This document shows, in pieces, positions 1 to 8,371 of a stretch of DNA of 42,357 nt. The translations under genes and the position numbers were made by a program. Each line of letters opens with the position of its first letter. Within the stretch, counting starts at the first letter, position 1. The stretch comes from Schizophyllum amplum. Its lineage: Eukaryota > Basidiomycota > Agaricomycetes > Agaricales > Schizophyllaceae. Below the pieces are notes generated by a model. The model was not told the DNA's origin. It saw nothing but the letters and a program-made list of their open reading frames with translations, and did no database searches. The stretch is from contig VDMD01000173.1 of assembly GCA_007026445.1 (NCBI GenBank), positions 1 through 42,357 of the forward strand, given 5' to 3'.

Positions 1-761
1 CGGGGACATCTCTTTTCGGAAGGCTACCTCCCGAAAAAGGTGTTATCCCCGAGAACGACTAAGCAGTACAAGTTCACAGTGAGCAGCCCATCGTCGGCTG
101 TTCGCATCTCTTAAGTAGGCACCTGAGTACAGCAAGGACTCTATATTGTCTCAAAATGTCGGTGGCTACCGCATTTCTTTGTGTCGAGGACAAAATTATC
201 TGGGGCTCCGAGATTTTGAGTTGAACTCAAGTTGAACTTGAGTTTGCTCTTCTCAAGCCGTGTCCGAGACCTCCAGCGCGGACCAAGTTACGGCAATCTC
301 ATATAGACACAGTATATACGTTGAGTGCACTCCCCTTGAGCAAATATCCCTCCATACCACCACGAGCAGTTACACAAAATGTCGAGCTAGTGACTGCCGC
401 AAGTGGTTGCTGACTTACGTCTTGCTTATTGCCAGCGCTTGTGAGTGTCCGTGCACAATGCGAGAACCCGCTGTAAGATAGCCTCGCCGGACGCCACACT
501 CTCTTGAGGGTGTGCTTCACTGGCCTCGGCGGTGAGCAGGCCTCGGAGCAGGTAAGCAGCCGGGGCAAGCGTAGCTCGCGCTACAGGTGCGAAACAGTCC
601 TTGAGAGCTTGGGAGATATCACTGCGCCGATGCCCATATTCGCCTGAGACGTGAATCTTCGTGGCGGCGCCATGGCGGGGCGTAGAGGAAAGGACATGTT
701 TATTCGCGCTCGGAGGTAACACCTTATTTGGGAGGTAGCCTTCCCGAAAGAGACGTCCCCG
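1..761. mobile_element. Non-autonomous inverted-repeat element
   Basis: Bases 1-53 and 709-761 are reverse complements of each other, matching at 46 of 53 positions, and both outer ends read CGGGGAC. The interior has no convincing coding exon: its open frames overlap on both strands and carry no recognisable domain. The layout is that of a MITE-like or deleted DNA transposon of about 760 bp. The left end coincides with the window edge, so neither the true terminus nor a target-site duplication can be seen on that side. The superfamily is unknown. A fold-back of another origin is possible. Confidence 0.6.
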
Positions 762-881
762 AGCGTGGAAAAGCTCACGTGAGATCAATTCGCCCCGTTC
801 CGGTTCCAGGGGCGCGTTTGGAAGCAGACTAGACCTTGGGTTCGATGAGCGAGAACCGCCTCAAACAGAATGATATGAGTA

Positions 882-1465
882 AGTGTATCTAGTGTTGCCG
901 CTGAGCGCGCGCTGAGCTGGCTTAAGCTCCCAATTGGGCAGCTTAAGCCGGCTTAAGCCGAGCCAGCTTAAGTTGAGCTTAAGCGCGCACCTGCCTGTCT
1001 AGGAAGGCCCCGCGCCGCATACGCCGCTATGCAGTACTTATGCAGCTACAGCCTACATCATACTCCTCCAGAGTGAGCCCGGCGCATCGCGAGAGGACAG
1101 TCAGCTGTACCATAATCCACAGTAGAGATTGATGCTAGGATAGAGCACACCGTACTCAGTATCAGACTCGGACAGATGAGTATACAGCTCCGAGGACTAG
1201 GTCATGTTCAGTCGCTAAGCACAAGGCCATATTACAAGCATCGGCATAGATATGGACTGAGAGCGGCCCCCGGTGCTGGCCTTCAGCGCTTCAGCTGGCA
1301 GCCGCCGCCAGCCAGCGGGGCCACGTCTGGCCCACGCGAGGGCTTGAGCTCGCGCTTGAGTGGAGCACGCTTAAGCTGGCTTAAGCCGCTCCACCTGCCT
1401 TATACGGCGCTCAAGCCGCGCTCACGCTTAAGCCAGCTCAGCTCAGCGGCAACACTAAGTGTATC
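882..1465. mobile_element. hAT-like MITE with 8-bp target-site duplication
   Basis: The element spans 890-1457 (568 bp). Each end starts with the same 17 bases, TAGTGTTGCCGCTGAGC, in inverted orientation. After 6 extra bases on the left side, a further 15 bases (TGAGCTGGCTTAAGC) match. The element is flanked by perfect 8-bp direct repeats AGTGTATC at 882-889 and 1458-1465. An 8-bp duplication with a short TAGTG-type end is the hallmark of the hAT superfamily. The subterminal regions are packed with CTTAAGC motifs in both orientations, as in hAT transposase-binding arrays. There is no transposase gene, so it would have to be mobilised in trans. Confidence 0.85.
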
Positions 1466-1859
1466 GGGCTGCTAAAGTTACATTTGCCATATTGTCAGGA
1501 CTCAGATCTTCAAGTGAATATGAGCGTGAGGTTCCATGTCACATAATTAACTCACGCGCGTAGGATCGCGATGTATCTATAGGTTTCGCACTTGCATTTG
1601 AGCTTGCTTACATAATTCGGCTTGGACCGTTGAGGTCTTGTAGGGTCTTGTGGGCGACAGTACTTTGTTGGTGTTTGGCAAGTGCTTGGGCCATCGCGTT
1701 GGTTCCGTACCAAAAATGGAACAATTTGCAAACGCTGCGGCGGCGGAAACATTCAACGAAGGTGGTCATGCGATTGATAAACGTTGGCTTCCACCACCAC
1801 CACCACCACCACCACCGCTAGCACCACCGTCGCCACCGCTAGCGCTCATTCTTCTGACC
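1466..1859. other. Intergenic; upstream region of orphan gene A
   Basis: No gene is supported here. A perfect CCA trinucleotide run lies at about 1791-1817, followed by further CACC/GCTAGC-rich sequence up to the gene A start codon. The reading frame of gene A stays open upstream to about 1650 and would encode a polyproline stretch from this run. The conserved start shared with the paralogue (Met-Pro-Lys) lies at 1860, so I treat this stretch as leader and promoter. Confidence 0.5.
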
Positions 1860-2961
1860 ATGCCTAAGGTTGAAAGCACGCGAGTCACTCGACAGGCTCG
1901 GCAACGCCCGGCTCAACCCCCTCGCACCGCAATCAGCAAGGGCAAGGACAAGGCGGTCGCCCGTCGACCTGCACCGAAGACTGTCGGCACCTCCAAGACC
2001 AAGCAGCAGCCAAAGAAGTCGGGGAAACTAAACATGGAGTCCATATTTGCAGCTTCCTATGCAGAGGGCCATGTTTCCGTCTCACCGAAGACACCGGAAT
2101 TCTCTGCGGCATACGGGAGACTTATGCAGGCTTGGACTGACAGCGTTCCTGCTGGACAAGAAACCCCTGTCTATTCCGAAGTCTACAGCTATCTTCCCGG
2201 AAACTGTCGCATCCCTCAAGGAACACCCGTCGCACCCGGTATTCCCGGATCGTCGCGCGGCGGCACGACGCGCAGCATAGTCTGGTCGGAGGATATGATG
2301 AACGAAGCTCTGAAGGCCGAGTTTGGTGATGTCGCCCTAGGGAAAAACTTCGTACGGCAGATGGCCACAATCTGCGATGTCGTGGGGGTACGTGACTGAC
2401 CAACTCGTCATGGTCTTCGCAAAACTGACTGCTTTTTTGTAGGGCCTTCCAGAATCGAATGATCCATCCATTCGTTACGTTCCGATACCGGGTCGCACCT
2501 ATCACATCCGTCTCTGGACGGGTCGCATGGACCAGACGCGAGCGGTCTGCTGGAACTTCATGTGCAACAAGACGAAACAGCCGAGGCTGAGGCCGAGTAA
2601 CTTGCAGATCTACGCCATATCTGGTCCCGCGAGGGTGACTCTCAAGTCGATCGAGGAGGGCCATGACTTCGACCTGAAGAAGTCGCAGTGGGCAGCCGAT
2701 GCCACTGAGACCTTCTGCGCCAGCGATGGCGCTGTGATCGACCTCGTCGTAAACAAGAAGATCGTCCTGCGCCTGCAGCTCCCTGCTCGTCCGACGGCCG
2801 GTCCGCCTCGGATCAAGAAGTACAGGGAGTACAAGTCGCTTCCGTTCGAGCAAGAGGAGGATGTCGAGGAGGAAGACGAGGAAGACGAGGAGGAGAAGGA
2901 CAACGAGGAGAATGATTCCGAGAAGGCTTCCGAGGAGGACGACGAGGAAGACGATGAATAA
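1860..2961 (+). CDS. Orphan gene A: basic-head, acidic-tail protein
   Basis: Two exons, 1860-2387 and 2443-2961, encode 348 aa. The intron is 55 nt (GT at 2388, AG at 2442) and falls exactly between codons. The start was chosen because the paralogue at 11402-12440 also begins Met-Pro-Lys and its first exon has the identical length of 528 nt with the same intron phase. Residues 1-60 are Lys/Arg/Pro-rich and disordered. Residues 75-300 form the conserved core, with motifs such as PVYSEVYSY, RIPQGTPVAP, VWSEDMMN, RLWTGRMD and AVCWNF. The last 45 residues are almost all Glu/Asp with interspersed Lys/Ser. I do not recognise the fold. A basic head plus acidic tail would suit a nuclear or chromatin-associated protein, but that is inference. 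The gene lies in the left arm of an inverted duplication. Confidence 0.75.
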
Positions 2962-3464
2962 TCAACAGGTGCGGCCACAAATGTCATCATCAGAATTGCG
3001 CTGACAGTGACCATCTGCACCACAGTCTCGCGAGTCGGTGACATTCCTATATCGCGTCTCCACGCGTCACGACCTATTTACGCCCAGTTCAGACTGCTAT
3101 GATGTTTTCCTCACGACTCTCCTCGATGCTCGCTCCCCAATGCTTTCATGTCGATAATACTGTCTCCATCTACTACATGGCTTATCTCAAGGATAAAGTC
3201 CTTACATATGTGCTCTGTCGCTGTTTGTCTGACGCTTTTATACCGTTTTTTACCGCTGTATATTGTGGAGTATATCTGGACATACACTTGTTTTCTTTGT
3301 TTACCAAGACATTTACGTATCGCTGCGAATCTCAATGCGTCCTTTACTGATTCGAGTTAAGTACCGAGGGAAACGTGCGACGAACACGAGTGTCATTCTC
3401 CAAGCACCGCTGTTATCAAGTTTAGTCAGCTGAGTTATAAGGAACATCAGCTAAGCGATTCTGC
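2962..3464. other. Intergenic spacer between gene A and the VPS5 remnant
   Basis: About 500 bp without a supported gene. It corresponds to the shorter spacer (11116-11401) between VPS5 and gene A' in the other arm of the inverted duplication, but I see no clear base-level match. Open frames on both strands are short and lack conserved motifs. Confidence 0.4.
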
Positions 3465-4345
3465 CGCAGTATTTGCCACAATCGAGACCTGGGTCAAAAT
3501 TCTCTGGTGATACACGTACATATCCCGGGTATCTCCACGGACAATCGCTATGCCAGAGATCCCCTCCCCTTCGTACTCATGCACCATTCGTCTCTTCTGG
3601 CGACCGGACACTGCTCCCCACCCGGCCGAGGAGCGTCTGCTGGTAGTCTCCCAGGCGCTGATATATTGATAAGTCGCGAGAAGAGCGTCAATTGCACTGC
3701 GAGCACGATTTGCAATTGGGAAGTATGAAAGGCGAAAGGGCAAACGGAGAGCGCAGATCACAAGCACACACCTCCTTCTGTCTCTCAATCATTCCCTCCA
3801 AAAACGCATGCAGCGCATCCTTGAAATCTTCGATGCGCTCTTTCTCAGAACGCGCGATCTTCTCTTTCGTGAGCCTCAAGACGTGCACGAACTCGCGCTT
3901 CGCCTCCAGCACACGGCGCTCGGCCTGCATAAAGTCGTGTTTATTAGCAGGCAAGGTGCTGGAAACAATCTTCGAAGTCTTCCTCCGCTAACCGGGTCAT
4001 CACATAGTCCATGCGTTCGGTGGGGATCTTTCCCTGTGCACAATCGCGGTCATGCGTTGACCGCTGTCGTGCCTTGTCGCTATCGCTTGCTTCCAAGCGT
4101 AGTAGATGCGTGTCACCGTTTAACGCCATCTGAGAACATGGGTGAGTGAGATGGCACAGAGAAACAGAGGTCAGTATGTACGCACCCGCACGGTTCTTAA
4201 GTAGCAGCTGTGCGTACTCGTCGAGTGAGAAGTCGTGAGCAACTCAGCAAGCAGAATTGACCGTATACGCACAAGCAACGTACCCGTTGCTGATGGAGTG
4301 ATGATGTCCTTGCTGCTCTGCTCTAGATGATCGTCTCGTCGTCTT
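3465..4345 (-). pseudogene. Truncated, decayed copy of the VPS5 3' end
   Basis: The minus strand matches exons 6 (end) to 10 of the intact VPS5 gene at 8372-10985 and about 120 bp of its 3' flank, with introns retained, so it arose by DNA duplication and not retrotransposition. Recognisable pieces include DIIT..ATG, DEYA, ARQRSTHDR, GKIPTERM and IEDFKDALHAFLEGMIERQKE. Lesions are visible. The donor after exon 8 has changed from GT to GA at 3981-3982. The acceptor before exon 10 is lost near 3671-3680. One base is missing in exon 10 near 3638-3653 relative to the intact gene. The homologous stop would be at 3577. Everything encoding the PX domain and most of the BAR domain is absent. It is very unlikely to make a functional protein. 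Confidence 0.85.
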
Positions 4346-4660
4346 GACCTCTCTTCAGAAGATGCTTTCATGTTGCTCGCTGCCACATACGCCTCGTCGA
4401 TCATCGACCATAGCTGTATCTGAGAACAAGTCACTGTATACTGATGTATCAGGTACTCACTGGGACCATAACATCGGTTTTACCGTTCGCTTGAGTTGCC
4501 ACCATATCTTTCCACAGCGCGTCGCGCCATCGGCAATGCTTCCTTGTCAATAAGACTCTATTTACAGCGATACCTGCGCCGCACCCTCTGGCGGCGAACC
4601 ACTTCTGATGCTCACCGAGCAAGCTTCCAACGCCTCCCTCCCCCGCCTTCTCTTACCCTT
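4346..4660. other. Intergenic; 3' flank of the F-box gene
   Basis: Between the edge of the VPS5 remnant and the stop codon of the F-box gene I see no supported gene. A short minus-strand open stretch with an intron-like GT..AG (about 4435-4460) continues upstream of the remnant but shows no match to VPS5 exons 1-5 and no domain. It may be unrelated sequence at the duplication breakpoint. Confidence 0.35.
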
Positions 4661-6336
4661 TCAGTATGCGCCGTACGACTTCACCTTCGAGAACCAGAAA
4701 GGGCGCTCGTTCTTCAACGCCACCGGCGATATATCCCCCGTGGCCAGATTGACGACGTTGTACGAGGCCCAGTCAAGCTTGTTCCACCGCCCGAGGGGCC
4801 GGGAGCGTAGCTGAAGGTCCATCATGAAGACGTAGCGGACCTCGGGGAGTTCGGATGGCGGGTGGGCGTGCGAGGTATGCGGATGAGCATGGGAGTTGGT
4901 CTGGGAGCCATGTGCGTGAGATTGCGAGCCTCCATGTCTCGGGCGCCGTGCGTTGTACCGTCCGCTAGCGTCCATGAGATTCGTGAGTTCGACAGTGTCG
5001 CGGACGATACGCCAGTTGCCGCGAAGGAGGCCCTGAGTGAATGATGTAAATTTATTGAACAAGAGTGCAGAGTACGACGTGTTCTCACATGCATCTTCAG
5101 CTCGGGCCTCAGCTGAGGAATTATGTCCTTCGGCGCGTGCTCCTCGTTCGCGAGGAGCGTGAGCACCTCCCCATTGGGAAAGAACCGACTGGATGTCTGG
5201 TTGAGTTCGCTGCTGAGACATGGGAAGGGTAGCGACCTACAGGAATCGATGGTAGGTTATGAGGTGGCTGATCTGCAGCGATATAAGATATAGCTCTAGA
5301 GGGAGACGGCTCAGCGTACATTGACCCAGTGGTTCTCACTAAGGCCTTGCCGACTGGGGAAACGTTAGGTTGCGCCTGCTGACAATAGAAGGAAGGGCTC
5401 ACACATAGTGACAGACTGCGATATAGACGCCGTCCAGCCGCACGCGTGGGTGCTCGATGTATAGTCTCCGGTAGTCACGCAGAAAGCTGCTGATGACGGC
5501 CTGGAGCGCCTCCAGCGATGGTACTTGCGGAGGCTGGTAGGTGGCAGCGACGTGCTCTCTAAGTCATGTCAGCACCCATAAGTCATGTAAAGGCAAGGCA
5601 CGCACCTCCAGATACCACGATCCAACGTTAGCAGACGCGCCTTGCGGCAGACCGAGGCAAAACGCTCGAGCGCCGTTGTATCCAGCAGTCGTAGAACGTG
5701 CAGAATGATCTCGTCGGGGAGGCCGTTCAGGGGAACAAGTTGGTTCTCCTCCTCCGGCTCGAAGGCGGCGTCAGGGGGGAAGCCCGCGATCACCTCCGCC
5801 AGCGTGCCAGTCACGACGCCCGAGACTTGGACGGCCGGCTGCAGCGTCAGGCCGTTCTGTAGCTGCTCCGCCAGCGCGTCATCCGAGGGCGCTACTAGAG
5901 GGACTGGGGGTGGTGGCGGCTCGAGGAGGGATAGGATCATCTCTTCGCGCTGGTAGAGGCGGTCGATGTTGGACTCCATGCGGAAGGCCTGGCGGTACAG
6001 CGTAAGCGCATCGTCGAGCGCGCCACGCTGCTCGCACTGCACTGCGCGCCGGTACACGTCGAGTGCAACGCTGAGCTTCGGGTTGAGGTGGACGGTGCTT
6101 GTCGACGTAGGGTGGACGGTGGGGACTTTGGTTCGGGGGCGAGGGGTGTCTTCGCTTGTAGTTGCGAGAATTCCATCGTGCTCTCCATCATCATACTTTA
6201 AGTGCCGTTCGTCGTCCCGATAATCGGTAGAGGACAGCGAGGTATGTCCTCGGCGCCGCTGTACCTCGGCCTTCCAGGCCTCTCTGAACTTGCGGAGGTC
6301 TTCGGACTCCTGGCTCTGGGCTGCTGCGGAAACCAT
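4661..6336 (-). CDS. pof7: F-box protein, Pof7/Hrt3/FBXO9 family
   Basis: Six exons on the minus strand (6336-5606, 5558-5403, 5353-5320, 5272-5241, 5188-5089, 5032-4661) encode 474 aa; introns are 47-56 nt and all phases agree. Residues 85-135 form a TPR/MIT-like helical repeat (LDVYRRAVQCEQ, ALTLYRQAF). Residues 203-245 are the F-box (LNGLPDEIILHVLRLLD). The C-terminal half has the family signatures PRVRLDGVYIAVCHYVRQG, LSENHWVN and YHRFLRFFPNGEVL. Proteins of this family are substrate receptors of SCF (Skp1-cullin-F-box) ubiquitin ligases; yeast Hrt3 and fission yeast Pof7 are the relatives. A Gly/His-rich insert (SHAHG..HAHPHTSHAHPP) lies near residues 390-415. The gene is divergent from the J-protein gene across 229 bp. 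The family is certain; the substrate is unknown. Confidence 0.9.
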
Positions 6337-6345
6337 GTTGAACTT

Positions 6346-6397
6346 GAAGATTCAATGTTCAGAAAGTTGGATCCAATTTTCTGAAGATTGAATCTTC
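6346..6397. repeat. 52-bp near-perfect palindrome in a divergent promoter
   Basis: Bases 6346-6397 fold on themselves with 24 of 26 position pairs complementary. The outer arms GAAGATTCAA/TTGAATCTTC, the inner arms TTCAGAAA/TTTCTGAA and the centre TTGGATCCAA are each exact. It ends 10 bp upstream of the F-box gene start codon (minus strand), so it would be either a hairpin in that mRNA leader or a symmetric protein-binding site shared with the divergent J-protein gene. Confidence 0.8.
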
Positions 6398-6565
6398 TTT
6401 CGGCGTTCGCTCGACGCTGACGGAGAAGAGGCGAGGATTCGGGTCACCGGCCCGCGCTTCCTGATTTCAGGAACCTGATTTTGTGGCGTGTAGGTCCACG
6501 TTTCTCTCTTTATACGGCCATCGAGCAGCCGCCCGCGCTCGTTCTCCTCTCACGCGGCGCCCGAC

Positions 6566-8088
6566 ATGGACAGCAACAAAGACGAAGCCCTGCGCTGCCT
6601 GCAAATTGCTCAGAAACACCGCGACGCTGGCAACTTTTCCGCCGCGCGTAAGTTCGCGCAAAAGTCCATATCGCTCTACGAGACACCCGAGGCCTCGAAG
6701 CTCCTACTGTCCATCAAGGACGCCGAGTCTGCAGCGGGTTCCTCTGGGTCCTCAGGACCCTCGACGTCTGCAACTGGTGCGGAGACGCACCCGTCAGCAG
6801 GGGGCGCCAAGCACCGGCACACGTCGTCATCCGCGAATGGGAGCGCGTCGAACGGCACGGCGGGTGGCATGGGCGGCGAAAAGCGCGAATACACGGAGGA
6901 GCAGCACAAGGTCGTGAAGCGAGTGCGGGCATGCAAGATCACAGAGTACTACGAGATCCTCGCCATCAAGAAGGAGTGTGAGGAGGCCGAGATCAAGAAG
7001 GCATATCGCAAGGTGCGCGCCTTCGTTCTGTGGGGGACGCAGGTGCTGACAATCTAGCAGCTTGCTCTAGCATTACACCCGGACAAGAATGGTGCGCCGG
7101 GCGCTGACGAGGCGTTCAAAAGTACGTCGTGTGGGGAATTCGCTTGCGCACCCTGGTTAATTTGCATATAGTGGTATCGAAGGCATTCCAGGTTCTCTCG
7201 GGTGCGTCCATCTGCTGCGAAAGTTGCGCGGCATCTCATCTCCCCCAGACCCCGACAAGCGAGCAGTATTCGATCGCAGCGGAGCTGACCCCGAAAGCCG
7301 GTCGAGCGGCATGCCCTCGCGCTCATCAGCCGCCGGCTTCAGAACACAGGGCTTCAACAGCTTCGACGGCGAGATGAGCCCGGAAGACCTCTTCAACATG
7401 TTCTTTGGTGGCGGGGGCGGGGGCAGCAGCCCCTTTGGCCCCGGTTTCGGCGGCGGCGGGCCAAGTGAGCGACACCCTTTATCCCTCACATCTGTACTCA
7501 CAACGTATAGTATTTACTACCACATTTGGCCCCGGCGGTTTCCGCACCACACAGGTCAACACGGGTCAACGCCGACGCGCAGCAGACGAAGCGCCGCGCT
7601 CCTTATTCGTCCAGCTCCTCCCTATCATCCTCCTCTTCGCCTTCTCCATCCTCTCGGCGCTCCCCAGCTGGTTCTCCACACCACCCGTGCCCGATCCGCA
7701 CTACAGTTTCACGGCCTCGCAGCGGTATAATATGGAGCGCACGACGCCGAGCTTGGGCGTCAAGTACCACGTTAATCCGGGAGAGTTCGCCGGGCACCCC
7801 ATCATCGGCGTCGAGCTCGCGAAGGAGGGGCTGGACGTGCGCCGCGCGCCGCCGGACCACGCGCGCGGGCCCGCGCTGCGGCGGTTCGAGAGCAGCGTGG
7901 ACACGCAGTGGACGAAGGAGATTTACGCGCAGTGCCAACGGGGCGTGGACATGAAGGAGCGGCGGAAGGAGCGCGAGATTGGGCTGTTTGGCATTGGCAC
8001 GGACTGGCAGAAGGTCAAGGCGATTGAAGAAGAGGAGATCCCCAGCTGCGAGGAGTACAAGCGCATCGCGAAGTTGACGCGCCGGTAG
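6566..8088 (+). CDS. ER membrane J-protein, DNAJB12/Hlj1-like
   Basis: Five exons (6566-7012, 7061-7121, 7172-7201, 7249-7464, 7511-8088) encode 443 aa; introns are 46-50 nt. An N-terminal helical repeat (residues 1-50) and a Ser/Gly-rich linker precede the J domain at about 127-195, which contains YYEIL, KKAYRKLALALHPDKN (with the catalytic His-Pro-Asp) and DPDKRAVFDRSG. A Gly/Phe-rich region follows (MFFGGGGGGS). Near residue 285 there is one hydrophobic segment (FVQLLPIILLFAFSILSAL) and then a DUF1977-type C-terminal region. This is the layout of tail-side anchored ER co-chaperones that stimulate Hsp70 during ER-associated degradation. The acceptor CAG at 7060 was chosen to keep the consensus RKLAL. 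Confidence 0.92.
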
Positions 8089-8371
8089 CAGCTTAGGTGT
8101 ACTATTTGTCGTGTAATCTATACATCTTATATGCTGGACATCTCTAGTGCTCTTGGTAGATGATTTCAGCCTCGACTCTGAACTTGTGCTTGACGCGCCC
8201 GCTTTGACAGTCGAATGGGGCTAAACCCGGCTTGACTTCACGTCAATTGCTTCGCGCGCTGCGGTGCAACTCCTCGCTGTCAATAACTCCTCTTATTGAC
8301 CTTTCGTCTACTTCAGAGGGTCACTAGGCTTCTACTATCTGGGCAGGAATCACTGGATTACACTCAAAGCG
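8089..8371. promoter_or_regulatory. J-protein 3' flank and VPS5 promoter region
   Basis: A 283-bp gap between two co-oriented genes. No TATA box is obvious. Pyrimidine-rich stretches (around 8255-8300, for example CTCCTCGCTG and CAATAACTCCTC) precede the VPS5 start, as is common in fungal housekeeping promoters. Confidence 0.35.

Noticed and set aside
1650..1859. N-terminal extension of gene A through a CCA repeat (polyproline)
   Set aside because: The paralogue begins at the Met-Pro-Lys aligned to 1860 and lacks any such extension; the run is a simple repeat in the leader.
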